Made by a program: the position numbers and the translations under genes. The notes under the pieces were generated by a model. The model worked only from the letters and a program-made list of their open reading frames with translations. It was not told where the DNA came from and made no database searches. From Opitutaceae bacterium (lineage in GTDB: Bacteria; Verrucomicrobiota; Verrucomicrobiia; Opitutales; Opitutaceae), in NCBI GenBank assembly GCA_017994935.1, contig JAGOJU010000007.1, forward strand, positions 7,636 to 71,635: a DNA stretch of 64,000 nucleotides, in the 5' to 3' direction. Positions within the stretch are counted from its first letter, which is position 1. The number at the start of each line of letters is the position of its first letter. This document shows positions 44,201 to 52,501 of this stretch, piece by piece.

Positions 44201-45616
44201 ATGCGTGTTATTGAATCCTCGCTTTGGCGCGCGCATCTGCATGCGCGCATGCCGTTCAAGTATGGCATCGTGACGATGACCGAACTCCCGCACGTGTTTC
44301 TCCAGGTGCGCGCGGAGTTTTCCGGAGGAGCCTCCGGTGTGGGTGTCGCCGCGGACCACCTGCCTCCGAAGTGGTTTACCAAGGATCCGCAGAAGGATCC
44401 GCGCGTGGAAATCGATGAGATGCTCGTGGTGATCCGGCACGCGATGAAGGCGGCGGGAGAGATTCATGCCGCGACGGTGTTCGACTGGTGGCGCGAACTT
44501 TACCGTGCCCAATCCGCGTGGGCGGAGACCGCGGGTGTTCCGCCGCTGCTCGCTCATTTCGGCACATCGCTTCTGGAGCGTGCGGTGATCGACGCGTTTT
44601 GCCGGACGCATGGGAAATCCTTTTCCGCGGCCATCCGCGACAATCTCCTTGGCATCGATCTTGGCGCCCTGCGGCCTGAGCTGACCGGATCCGTGCCGGG
44701 CGACTGGCTGCCGGCTTCCCTGCCGTCCCGTGTTTTCGCCCGCCATACCGTCGGCATGGTCGACCCCCTGTGGGACAAGGATGTCTCGGCCGCCGACCGC
44801 GTTGACGACGGGCTGCCGCAGTCGCTTGAGGCCGGCATAGCGGCGTATGGACTTCGTCATTTCAAACTCAAGGTGGGCGGAGGTGCCGACCGGGAAAGGC
44901 TCCTGCGCATCGTCGAGGTTCTGGAGAAATGCGCCGCACCGGGCTGGGTTTGCACGCTCGATGGAAACGAGGGATTCAGATCGGTGGACGCGTTTCGTAC
45001 ATTCTGGGAGGGCGTTGTGGGGGAACCCAGGCTTGAGCCTCTGCGCCGCGGCCTGCTCTTCGTCGAACAGCCGTTTCATCGCGATCTGGCGCTGAGCGAT
45101 GAGATCGGGGCGCTCGCCGGTCGCTGGCCCGGACGGCCGCCCATCATCATCGACGAGTCGGATGCCACGCTGGAGAGCCTGCCGAGAGCATTGGTGCTCG
45201 GTTACTGCGGGACGAGTCACAAGAATTGCAAGGGTGTCATCAAGGGTCTGCTCAATGCCTGCCACATCGCGCATCTGCAAATGGCGAAACCCAGGCAAAT
45301 CTGGCGGATGAGCGGGGAAGACCTTTCCAATGTGGGACCCATCGGCCAGCTGCAGGATCTGGCTGTGCAGGCTGCGCTGGGCATCACGAGCGTGGAGCGC
45401 AATGGTCACCATTACTTCGCGGGACTCTCAGCCTGGCCTTCGGCCATCCAGGAACTGGTGCTGCGTCATCACGGCGACCTCTATGTGCGCTCCAACCGCG
45501 GCTGGCCGACGCTGCTCGTTCGTGATGGTGAAATCAGTGTCGAGTCCGTCTCAAAGGCCCCTTTTGGCGAAGGGTTCGATTTCGATCCGTCAGCCGCCGG
45601 AGCCGTGCGGATCTGA
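44201..45616 (+). CDS. Enolase-superfamily protein (mandelate racemase/muconate cycloisomerase-like)
   Basis: A 471-residue protein of the enolase superfamily. The barrel carries a KxK motif (Lys222-Leu-Lys224 in HFKLKVGGG), metal ligands Asp254 (TLDGNEGF), Glu289 (FVEQPFHRD) and Asp318 (IIDESDAT), and a late GITSVERNGHHYFAG segment. It should catalyse proton abstraction next to a carboxylate, as in dehydration or racemisation of a sugar acid or dipeptide, but the substrate is not readable. At 471 residues it is longer than the usual 360-400, with inserts in the N-terminal capping domain. The start at 44201 has no ribosome site because a terminator hairpin ends just upstream. Confidence 0.82.
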   Translation: MRVIESSLWRAHLHARMPFKYGIVTMTELPHVFLQVRAEFSGGASGVGVAADHLPPKWFTKDPQKDPRVEIDEMLVVIRHAMKAAGEIHAATVFDWWRELYRAQSAWAETAGVPPLLAHFGTSLLERAVIDAFCRTHGKSFSAAIRDNLLGIDLGALRPELTGSVPGDWLPASLPSRVFARHTVGMVDPLWDKDVSAADRVDDGLPQSLEAGIAAYGLRHFKLKVGGGADRERLLRIVEVLEKCAAPGWVCTLDGNEGFRSVDAFRTFWEGVVGEPRLEPLRRGLLFVEQPFHRDLALSDEIGALAGRWPGRPPIIIDESDATLESLPRALVLGYCGTSHKNCKGVIKGLLNACHIAHLQMAKPRQIWRMSGEDLSNVGPIGQLQDLAVQAALGITSVERNGHHYFAGLSAWPSAIQELVLRHHGDLYVRSNRGWPTLLVRDGEISVESVSKAPFGEGFDFDPSAAGAVRI

Positions 45617-45671
45617 TATCGCCTGCGATCGGGGCCGCCCACGCCGGACGCCTGCCCGACGACCCTTATTC

Positions 45672-46670
45672 CTATTCCTTCTTCAGCTCGCGCGACATCA
45701 ATGCGGCGAGTGCCGCTGCCGGCGCCTTGTGCTCGTAGAGGACGCGATAGACCTCGGTGAGGATGGGCGCGTCGATGTTTCGCTCGCGGCAAAGACCGTA
45801 GAACGACTCGGTCGTTCGGTATCCCTCGACGACGGATCTGCTCCGGTCCAGTAGATCGGCGGCCCGTCCGCCGCGTGCGAGCTGTTCGCCGAACCCGCGG
45901 TTCCGGCTCCACGAACCTGTACACGTCGCAACGAGATCACCGAAGCCGCTCAAGCCGTAGAATGTCTCCCTCTGCGCGCCAAGGGCCACGCCCAGGCGGA
46001 CCATTTCTGCAAGGGCTCTGGTCATCAGCGCCGCCTTGGCATTGTCGCCCAGACCCAGACCATCCGAGCATCCTGCCGCAATGGCATAGATGTTTTTCAG
46101 GCACCCTCCGATTTCGAGGCCGGGAAGATCGGCACTCGTATAGACGCGCAACGAGGTGCTGCTCAACTCCGCCTGGAGGGACTGCACCGGCGCATCGGCA
46201 TGATTCGTGCTGAGGACCATGGCCGCGGGCAGGCCGCGGGACACTTCGCCAGCGTTTGTCGGGCCCGTGAGCGAACCGACAGTGCGGCCTGGAAGAACCG
46301 ATGCGATGACCTCGGATGGCCGCAGATGCGTGCCGAGTTCGAGTCCCTTGCAAAGGCAGATGAGGAACTGGAGCCGCGTCGCGAGAGAAAGGTTGTCGCG
46401 AACACGCTCGCAGGTGGCCCGAAGGGCCTGCAGCGGACAGGCGAGGAGCACGACTTCCGCCTCCATGAGCAAGGGTGTCAGCTCATGTCCGATCTGGAGG
46501 CTTGGAGGCAGTTTGATCCCGGGCAGGTAGTCGCTGTTTTCAAGGGTCGAAGCGAGAGTCACGGCCTGTTCAAAGCGGCGTGGTGCCAAGGCAACGACAT
46601 GGCCCTGCTTCACGAGATGAACCGCAAAGGCGGTTCCCCATGCGCCGGCGCCTATCACGAGGAAATTCAT
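45672..46670 (-). CDS. gpsA: NAD(P)-dependent glycerol-3-phosphate dehydrogenase GpsA
   Basis: A 332-residue enzyme that reduces dihydroxyacetone phosphate to sn-glycerol 3-phosphate for phospholipid synthesis. The start at 46670 (MNFLVIGAGAWGTAFA) gives the Rossmann GAGAWG at residues 7-12; a frame start at 46691 would add seven residues. Later motifs are FLICLCKGLE, the GPTNAGEVSRGLPAA region (family GPSFA), and GGCLKNIYAIAAGCSDGLGLGDNAKAALMTR with the catalytic Lys. SGFGDLVATCTGSWSRNRGFG closes the domain. It lies 102 bp downstream of lysA on the same strand. Confidence 0.95.
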   Translation of the reverse strand: MNFLVIGAGAWGTAFAVHLVKQGHVVALAPRRFEQAVTLASTLENSDYLPGIKLPPSLQIGHELTPLLMEAEVVLLACPLQALRATCERVRDNLSLATRLQFLICLCKGLELGTHLRPSEVIASVLPGRTVGSLTGPTNAGEVSRGLPAAMVLSTNHADAPVQSLQAELSSTSLRVYTSADLPGLEIGGCLKNIYAIAAGCSDGLGLGDNAKAALMTRALAEMVRLGVALGAQRETFYGLSGFGDLVATCTGSWSRNRGFGEQLARGGRAADLLDRSRSVVEGYRTTESFYGLCRERNIDAPILTEVYRVLYEHKAPAAALAALMSRELKKE

Positions 46671-46772
46671 GCCCACATTAGAACCCAACACGCGTGCGGG
46701 TGATAGCGAAATCTCAACCGCGGCTGGCTTGGGATCGAGACAGGGTTGGAGACCGGGGATGCAGGAATCTGT

Positions 46773-48077
46773 TCACGGGAGGAACGTGGGAAAACGTTCG
46801 CCGGCGATCAGCGATTCAAAAGTCTCGCGGCTGTGGATGAGCTCGAAGGCGCTTTCCCTGACAAGGACCTCTGCCGGCAGCAAACGTGAGTTATAGCGAC
46901 TTGCCATGGAGAAGCCGTAGGCTCCGGCGCTCATGAGTGCCACAAACTCGTCTTCCCCGACCTGCTGAAGCCTTCGGTCGCGCGCGAAACAATCGCTGCT
47001 TTCACAGATGGGGCCGACGACATCGGCCACCATCGAGGGACGGGAGGTATCGCGGTGCAGCGGCACGATTTCGTGATACGCGTCGTACATCGCCGGGCGC
47101 ATCAGGTCATTCATGGCTGCGTCGATGATGAGAAAATTCCTGTCATGGCCGCGCTTGAGGTACTCAACGCGGGAAAGAAGAACGCCCGCGTTGCCCACCA
47201 GGAAGCGGCCGGGTTCGACCAGGATCTTCAGTCCCAGGGGCTTGAGGAGTGGTACGAGTGCGGCTCCGTAGGCTTCGGGAGTGATGGGACGCCTGTCCAC
47301 GGGCTGGGTCTGCCACCAGTCCTCCTGTCCGCTTGCGAGGGCATCCCGGTAGACGATACCGATGCCACCTCCGATCGAGAAGTACTCGAGATCGTACTTG
47401 TTCTTCAGTTCGGTCACGAGCGGCATGACTTTCTTGACGGCCTCCACGAAGGGGGCGGTATCTGTCAGTTGCGACCCGATGTGCATCTGCACTCCCCGGA
47501 TGGCAAGATGGGGATAACTCGCCACCGCCTGGTACGCTGCGGGCGCCTGGTTGAGCGGAATCCCGAACTTGTTGGCGGACCTGCCGGTGGTGACCTTGGC
47601 GTGGGTGTTCGCATCGACGTCGGGATTGACACGGATGGCGATGGGGGCCTTCACACCGAGTTTTCCGGCGACGTGATTGATGCGGGCCAGCTCAGGATCG
47701 CTCTCCACGTGGAGGGCGCGGATGCGATGTTCGAGAGCGAGGGTGATTTCCGCCTCGGATTTGCCCACGCCCGCGAAAACGCTCGCCTGGACGTTCCCTC
47801 CGGCTGCCAGAACCCGACGCAGTTCGCCACCGCTGACGAGGTCGAAGGCGGCCCCGAGGTTTGAGAAGTGACGCAGCACCGCCAGCGCGGAGTTGGCCTT
47901 CATCGCGTAGCAGATTTGCAGATCGAGGCCATCGAGGGCCTTCGTCAGACGAGTAAAATTATCGGAAATCGTTGAGGCGCTGTACACGTAGGTCGGCGTC
48001 CCGTAGAGCCTGGCCACGTCGGTGAGGTCGACAGATTCGCAGTAAAGATTTTGGCCAACGTAGCGAAAATGATGCAT
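46773..48077 (-). CDS. lysA: Diaminopimelate decarboxylase LysA
   Basis: A 434-residue PLP enzyme catalysing the last step of lysine synthesis. Lys60 in ICYAMKANS is the Schiff-base lysine. The barrel continues with HIGSQL, a GGGIGIVY glycine loop, and LVEPGRFLVGNAGVLL. The C-terminal domain has GPICESSDCFARDR with the active-site Cys, and MSAGAYGFSMASRYNSR. It is full length. It is divergent from the small plus-strand gene at 48179 and followed by gpsA in the same orientation. I see no lysine riboswitch in the 101-bp leader. Confidence 0.96.
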   Translation of the reverse strand: MHHFRYVGQNLYCESVDLTDVARLYGTPTYVYSASTISDNFTRLTKALDGLDLQICYAMKANSALAVLRHFSNLGAAFDLVSGGELRRVLAAGGNVQASVFAGVGKSEAEITLALEHRIRALHVESDPELARINHVAGKLGVKAPIAIRVNPDVDANTHAKVTTGRSANKFGIPLNQAPAAYQAVASYPHLAIRGVQMHIGSQLTDTAPFVEAVKKVMPLVTELKNKYDLEYFSIGGGIGIVYRDALASGQEDWWQTQPVDRRPITPEAYGAALVPLLKPLGLKILVEPGRFLVGNAGVLLSRVEYLKRGHDRNFLIIDAAMNDLMRPAMYDAYHEIVPLHRDTSRPSMVADVVGPICESSDCFARDRRLQQVGEDEFVALMSAGAYGFSMASRYNSRLLPAEVLVRESAFELIHSRETFESLIAGERFPTFLP

Positions 48078-48178
48078 GAGGCTTTGAGCACCAAAAAATC
48101 CAAAATACGCGTGATTGAGCTCGACGCTGCTTCGTTCCCGTAGAAAAAACCAATCAAAATTTAGAGCCTGTTTCCGAA

Positions 48179-48448
48179 GTGTTTCGCAGCCTTTTTAACG
48201 CCCTCTTTCATCGTCCCACCTACCGCTTCGGCAAGGTGGACAACGCGCGGATCCGGCGCACCACCCTGCGCAACGCCCAGTTTGTCAGTTTCATGTCGCA
48301 GCAAGGCCTCGGTCGGGGAGGCAACCCCGATGCCCATGACACCCGCCTCCGCCGGCAAAGGATTTTTCGGGCGGGTGTGGCCTGCGCGGCCCTCGCCGCC
48401 CTGATTTGGATCGGCATCGAAAGTGCCAAGGCACTTTCAATGTTCTGA
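48179..48448 (+). CDS. Small single-helix membrane protein, unknown
   Basis: An 89-residue protein with a GTG start at 48179 (MFRSLFNALFHRPTYRF). The first 65 residues are basic and hydrophilic (NARIRRTTLRNAQF, DTRLRRQRIFR). A C-terminal hydrophobic helix (AGVACAALAALIWIGIESA) would anchor it in the inner membrane, with the basic part in the cytoplasm. I do not recognise a family. It is divergent from lysA and ends near the large hairpin at 48468-48523. Confidence 0.6.
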   Translation: MFRSLFNALFHRPTYRFGKVDNARIRRTTLRNAQFVSFMSQQGLGRGGNPDAHDTRLRRQRIFRAGVACAALAALIWIGIESAKALSMF

Positions 48449-48467
48449 GCGATCGGGGAAGGCTTGG

Positions 48468-48523
48468 AAAGAGACAGCCCCTAATTATTGGTGTCAAACC
48501 ATAGCCATTAGGGGTTGTCTCTT
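48468..48523. terminator. Large hairpin between convergent genes
   Basis: A left arm at 48468-48485 (AAAGAGACAGCCCCTAAT) pairs with 48507-48523 (ATTAGGGGTTGTCTCTT) over 17 positions, with one G-U-compatible difference. The loop is 21 bases and contains a further TGG/CCA pair. It exactly fills the 79-bp gap between the stops at 48448 and 48528, so a bidirectional terminator is the simplest reading. Its length and AGAGACA...TGTCTCT ends also resemble mobile palindromic repeats. Confidence 0.6.
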
Positions 48524-48527
48524 CGCT

Positions 48528-50201
48528 CTATTGCCCGGTTGAGCCGGGCTGGCAGAAGCAGGAGGACGTGATGGTCGTGTCTGCCCGTGACCAAGCGAGC
48601 TGATATTGTCCCCTGACGATGCGGGCTTCGTCGAACTTCTGTTGGAGGACAAGCGCCTCGCTCAGGCCGAACAGGGACCAGCCATTGTTGGGCAGCCGGG
48701 CGAGGTCTTCGCGGTAGACCGCTTCAGCTTCGGCATGGCGACCATGCGCCATCAGGGCGGCGCCGAGGGAATGACGAACGGGAATCAGCCAGGCCGGCGG
48801 TTCGTCGTACTTGAGTTTGTCCTCCTCGCTGATGGCGGCTCGCAGTTGCGCGAATCCTTCGTCCAACCGCTTCTCGTGCACGAGGATTTCGCCTTCAAGC
48901 ATCGGGGTCACGATGGCCATGACCGCGTGACAGGTATTGTTGCCCGCGGCAATCTGTTCGGCAGGCACCGCTTTTGAGGCTTCAAAGTAGAGGGCCTGCT
49001 CCTTGCGTGCGGAGGAGAGGTCGCCCTTCGCGGCAAACGCGATTCCTCGCGCGGCGTGCTGGAAGGCATGGGTGAATTTCTGGGACGCGGGATGATCCGG
49101 CTCCGCGAGCACCTCGTCCCATTGTCCGAACCGGACCATGACCTCGAGCGGCATCGCCAGCCAGGCTTCCGCGGCGATTTCGAAATCACGCAGGAACTCC
49201 GGCGGGAGGTCGCGAACCATTCCGCGAATGTGCGACAGCGCGAGTTTCCGCTGCCCCGACATCATGGCCGCGTAGGCCAGCATATGCTGATTGTGCGCAA
49301 CGTACATTGGCAGGAGTCCGGTCGCAGGTCCCACGATCCTGCGATAGGCGCGATCGGCGCCGACGGCGGCGAGATTGGAGTCGATGGCCCGCTGCCATTG
49401 TCCGACGCGGATGTAGATATGCGACGGCATGTGCACGTTGTGCGCGAGGCCGGGCTGAAGCGTGAGCAGGCGGTCGGCTGCGGCGAGTGCGCGCCCGGGT
49501 TGATGCGAGGCCTCCATCGCGTGGATGTAGAGATGGTTCGCGAAGGGATGATCCGGATTGAGTTTCAGCACGGCGTCGAGGGCGGACAGTATTTCCTCGG
49601 TGCCAGGCTGGGGCTCGCCGGCGGGTGTCCATTGATCCCAGGGTCGCAGGTCCATCATGGACTCCACGAAAAGAACTCCGGCATCCGCGTTGTCGGGAAA
49701 CCGCTTCCAGACATCCCGCATTGCATTCGCATAGGCTTCGTCGAGCGACCGCCGGTCCTCCGGCTGCGGAGGCTGGACGTAGCGTGTGCTCAAGGCCTCG
49801 ATCAGGGCCTGCTCGAAGGAGGATGCCTGCGCAGCATGGCTGCGGGCAAGCTGGAGCGCGTTCCAAGCCTGTTCGGCGGCGGGTGGTGGTACGACCGGGA
49901 AGTTGATGTGGGGACCATTGGCGTACGCGATTCCCCAATGGGCCATGGCGCATGCGGGATCCAGTCTCGCGGTCTCCTGAAACGAGCGTATGGCTGCGCC
50001 GTGGTTGAACCCGAACAGAAAACGAAGGCCCTGATCGAAGTACTCCTGGGCCTTGTCGGAGTGAGTCGTGACTCGAAGAGAATGCGAGCCCAGCCCTCCA
50101 ACAATCGGGATGGTGGAGGCTTCCGGTGCACCGTGGACGAGAGCCGCAGGCCATGAAACTGCGAGAACGAATCGGCAGAGATATGCGAGAGGGGTGTTCA
50201 T
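48528..50201 (-). CDS. Secreted TPR-repeat protein
   Basis: A 557-residue protein with a signal peptide (about 1-24, VSWPAALVHG). It is built of helical repeats: an FNHGAAIRSFQETARLDPACAMAHWGIAYA unit near 65-95 is a canonical TPR, with others near 215-250 and 480-530. Conserved blocks between them (NHLYIHAMEASHQPGRAL, NVHMPSHIYIRVGQWQRAI, VAHNQHMLAYAAMMSG) are characteristic of a bacterial protein family that I recognise only as TPR-containing. His residues in those blocks could bind a ligand. The C-terminus has two Cys (SSCFCQP). It is convergent with the small gene at 48179; its role is unknown. Confidence 0.75.
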   Translation of the reverse strand: MNTPLAYLCRFVLAVSWPAALVHGAPEASTIPIVGGLGSHSLRVTTHSDKAQEYFDQGLRFLFGFNHGAAIRSFQETARLDPACAMAHWGIAYANGPHINFPVVPPPAAEQAWNALQLARSHAAQASSFEQALIEALSTRYVQPPQPEDRRSLDEAYANAMRDVWKRFPDNADAGVLFVESMMDLRPWDQWTPAGEPQPGTEEILSALDAVLKLNPDHPFANHLYIHAMEASHQPGRALAAADRLLTLQPGLAHNVHMPSHIYIRVGQWQRAIDSNLAAVGADRAYRRIVGPATGLLPMYVAHNQHMLAYAAMMSGQRKLALSHIRGMVRDLPPEFLRDFEIAAEAWLAMPLEVMVRFGQWDEVLAEPDHPASQKFTHAFQHAARGIAFAAKGDLSSARKEQALYFEASKAVPAEQIAAGNNTCHAVMAIVTPMLEGEILVHEKRLDEGFAQLRAAISEEDKLKYDEPPAWLIPVRHSLGAALMAHGRHAEAEAVYREDLARLPNNGWSLFGLSEALVLQQKFDEARIVRGQYQLAWSRADTTITSSCFCQPGSTGQ

Positions 50202-50443
50202 TGGGGTATCCTGTAGAAGACAACTATCGACAAGGCAGACAGTGGCAAGCTGACGGTTGGGTCCGGGGGCTTTCGGATGGCCCGATCACCAGCCCACCTC
50301 CATTGCACGCTCGGCAAGGTTGGTCCCGCACATGGACTGTGCAGCCGGCCCTGGCGTTTTGCGCCCGGTCGTGCAACCCGGGCCGTGGGATTGTCCCGCC
50401 GTGCGCAATCCTGATTCCCTCCCTTTCCTGAAAGCGGGCGTAC

Positions 50444-50477
50444 TTGACAGGCAAACACGTAGATACAGCGTTATTAC
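50444..50477 (+). promoter_or_regulatory. Possible vapBC promoter/operator
   Basis: A consensus -35 TTGACA occurs at 50444-50449, 28 bases before the vapB start, but no good -10 at normal spacing is evident. The segment AACAC...GCGTT between them is weakly palindromic, as expected for autoregulation by VapB. The call rests mainly on position. Confidence 0.3.
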
Positions 50478-50687
50478 ATGGGAACGATCACAGCCAAGGT
50501 ATTCCGTGCGGGCAATTCCAAGGCGCTTCGCCTTCCGCGTGCCCTCAAGGTGAACAGCAAGGCCTATGAGGTCACTCCGACGGCCACCGGGTTCATTGCA
50601 ATTGACCCTGCAGCCGAAGCCAGGCGACTGAAGGCACTGCGGAGCTTGCGTGGATCCGCTCCAGATTTTCCCGATCACACCCGGTGA
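50478..50687 (+). CDS. VapB-type antitoxin
   Basis: A 69-residue protein. The N-terminal half (ITAKVFRAGNSKALRLPRALKVNS) is an AbrB/SpoVT-like swapped-hairpin DNA-binding domain with the usual GNSxALRLPR pattern. The C-terminal half (EARRLKALRSLRGSAPDFPD) would wrap the toxin. Its stop codon overlaps the GTG start of the PIN-domain toxin gene by 4 bases (GTGA), the normal arrangement for a toxin-antitoxin pair. It is expected to bind its own promoter. Confidence 0.87.
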   Translation: MGTITAKVFRAGNSKALRLPRALKVNSKAYEVTPTATGFIAIDPAAEARRLKALRSLRGSAPDFPDHTR

Positions 50688-51097
50688 TCTACCTTCCCGA
50701 CACGAATGTGTTTTCGCGCTATCTTAGGGATAGGCCGGAGGACGCCCGTCTCTGTGACAGGCTTGAACATGACCTTTCGCGCTGCCGGCTGTCGGTGATC
50801 GTGCTCCATGAGCTGGAATACGGCGCCGCCAAACGTCCGGAGGTTCCTGCGTTCGGCGATCGCGTCACTCGACTGAAGGGCATCTTTCCCGACATTCTTC
50901 CCTTTGATCCCTTGGCCGCCAAGATGGCCGCCCTGGTGCGGGTGCGGTTGGCGACCTTGAAACCGAATGCCCAGTCAATCGGCCCCTATGACGCCTTGCT
51001 TGCAGGGCATGCGTTGGCGGTTGGGGCCACGTTGGTGACAAACAATGTGAGGGAGTTCGAGCGGGTGAGCGGTCTGAAAGTGGAAGACTGGTCATGA
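50684..51097 (+). CDS. VapC-type PIN-domain toxin
   Basis: A 137-residue ribonuclease of the PIN family. Acidic residues of the active site are visible: Asp6 in YLPDTNVFS, Glu45 in VLHELEYG, Asp101 in IGPYDALLAGHA, and the TNNVREFERVSGLKVEDW closing block. When freed from its antitoxin it should cleave a specific RNA, in most VapC a tRNA. It begins with GTG overlapping the vapB stop. Base composition does not differ obviously from neighbours. Resident or horizontally acquired status cannot be told. Confidence 0.9.
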   Translation: MIYLPDTNVFSRYLRDRPEDARLCDRLEHDLSRCRLSVIVLHELEYGAAKRPEVPAFGDRVTRLKGIFPDILPFDPLAAKMAALVRVRLATLKPNAQSIGPYDALLAGHALAVGATLVTNNVREFERVSGLKVEDWS

Positions 51098-51164
51098 GCA
51101 CTTCCGATTCGAACCCTGCTCGATTGGCTTGCCGGGGAAAGTCCGGATCGTACATCCTTGAGGC

Positions 51165-51650
51165 ATGTCGCACCGATTCCTAATTCCGATGGTTTGTCTG
51201 TTCGGGCTTGTTTCGCTGATTGCGCTCTCGGGATGCGGTTCAGTCGGCAAGCTGGGTGGAGTCACGGTATCGGTGCTGAGCATCCGTCCGTCGCCGTCCG
51301 CCGGGGCATCCGATTCAAAGGCGATGATGACCCTGCAGTTCACAAACGAGAATGTGGTCCCGATCGGAATTTCCCGGGTGCGTCACAAGCTTTATCTCAA
51401 TGGCACCCTGGTGGGCGATATCCGGAACGAGCAGGCTGTCGGCATTCCGCCGCTGAAGACGATCACCCAGGAAGTCGCGCTACCCTTTGAGAAACCCGAT
51501 GTGCTTTCGAACTTGAGATCCCTTGCCCAGCAGGCGCAGGCCAGCTACCGCATCGAAAGCGTGCTCTATGTCGAAGCGGGCGAGGACACCATGGAGATCA
51601 AGACGCAGCATCAGGGCTCCGTCGACCTCTCCGGCTTCCGCGGTCCCTGA
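51165..51650 (+). CDS. LEA14-like lipoprotein (WHy/LEA_2 domain)
   Basis: A 161-residue protein with a lipoprotein signal: a hydrophobic helix followed by LIALSGCGS, with Cys24 as the lipidation site. The mature domain (about 30-150) reads VTVSVLSIRPSPSAG, MMTLQFTNENVVPIGISRVRHKLYLNGTLVG, and later PPLKTITQEVALPFE, matching the LEA type-2/WHy beta-sandwich linked in plants and bacteria to desiccation or stress. It is expected in the outer or inner membrane facing the periplasm. It ends only 14 bp from the convergent sdhB stop and begins 67 bp after vapC. Confidence 0.8.
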   Translation: MSHRFLIPMVCLFGLVSLIALSGCGSVGKLGGVTVSVLSIRPSPSAGASDSKAMMTLQFTNENVVPIGISRVRHKLYLNGTLVGDIRNEQAVGIPPLKTITQEVALPFEKPDVLSNLRSLAQQAQASYRIESVLYVEAGEDTMEIKTQHQGSVDLSGFRGP

Positions 51651-51664
51651 CCGGGAAGGTCAGC

Positions 51665-52471
51665 TCAGTCGGCGTGGCTGCCGGCTGCGTGCGCGCAGAA
51701 GGCCGAGCGGAAACTGGCGGCAAGGTAGTCGCGGTTCAGTCGCACGATGAAATCGTGACTGATCAGCTTCGGGCAGGCCGCGCTGCATTCGCCCTGATTG
51801 GTGCAACTGCCGAACCCGAGTTCATCCGCGGTGTTGACCATGGCGAGCACCCGGCTGTCGCGCTCCGGCTGTCCTTGCGGCATGAGCCCCAGGTGGGAGA
51901 CCTTGGCAGCGACGAACAGGACGGCGGAGCGGTTCTTGCAGGCTGCAACGCATGCGCCGCAGCCGATGCACGCCGCGGCGTCCATGGCGAGTTCGGCATC
52001 GGCCTTTGGGACCGGGATGGAATTGGCATCGGGTGCAGCGCCTGTGCGTACGGTGATGAAGCCTCCCGCCTGCTGGATCCTGTCGAATGCGCTGCGGTCG
52101 GAGACGAGGTCCTTGACGATTGGAAAAGGTGCGGCGCGAAACGGTTCGATCACGATGACAGCGCCATCCTCGAAACTCCGCATGTAGGTCTGGCAGCTGG
52201 CAACCCCCTGGTTCGGTCCATGCGGCTTGCCGTCGATCATGAGGGAACACGTCCCACAGATGCCTTCGCGGCAGTCGTGTGCGAAGGCGATGGGCTCCTC
52301 GCCCTTGAGCGTCAGCTCGTCGTTGACGACGTCGAGCAGCTCAAGGATCGACATGTTGGTGTTCAGATTCTTCGCGGGATAGTCGACAAAACCACCGGGT
52401 TTGCCGGGGCCTGCCTGACGCCAGACGCGAAGGGTCACGGAAATGTTGTTTTTGGAAACGCCTGCGACCAT
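51665..52471 (-). CDS. sdhB: Succinate dehydrogenase/fumarate reductase iron-sulfur subunit
   Basis: A 268-residue protein carrying three Fe-S clusters. The 2Fe-2S ligands are in [19 protein letters not shown] and the following SCQ. A first ferredoxin-type motif is [11 protein letters not shown], and a second is [12 protein letters not shown]. It passes electrons from the FAD subunit to the membrane subunit. It is the last gene of a minus-strand C-A-B order, 30 bp after sdhA. The short length and order resemble the cytochrome b558-type (Bacteroidetes/epsilon-like) enzymes. Confidence 0.95.
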   Translation of the reverse strand: MVAGVSKNNISVTLRVWRQAGPGKPGGFVDYPAKNLNTNMSILELLDVVNDELTLKGEEPIAFAHDCREGICGTCSLMIDGKPHGPNQGVASCQTYMRSFEDGAVIVIEPFRAAPFPIVKDLVSDRSAFDRIQQAGGFITVRTGAAPDANSIPVPKADAELAMDAAACIGCGACVAACKNRSAVLFVAAKVSHLGLMPQGQPERDSRVLAMVNTADELGFGSCTNQGECSAACPKLISHDFIVRLNRDYLAASFRSAFCAHAAGSHAD

Positions 52472-52501
52472 GATGTTTTTGGAAGGGGAAACGCAGCGGG
52501 G

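Noticed and set aside
47978..48178. Lysine riboswitch upstream of lysA
   Set aside because: The leader is only about 100 bases before the divergent gene and shows none of the expected multi-stem layout.
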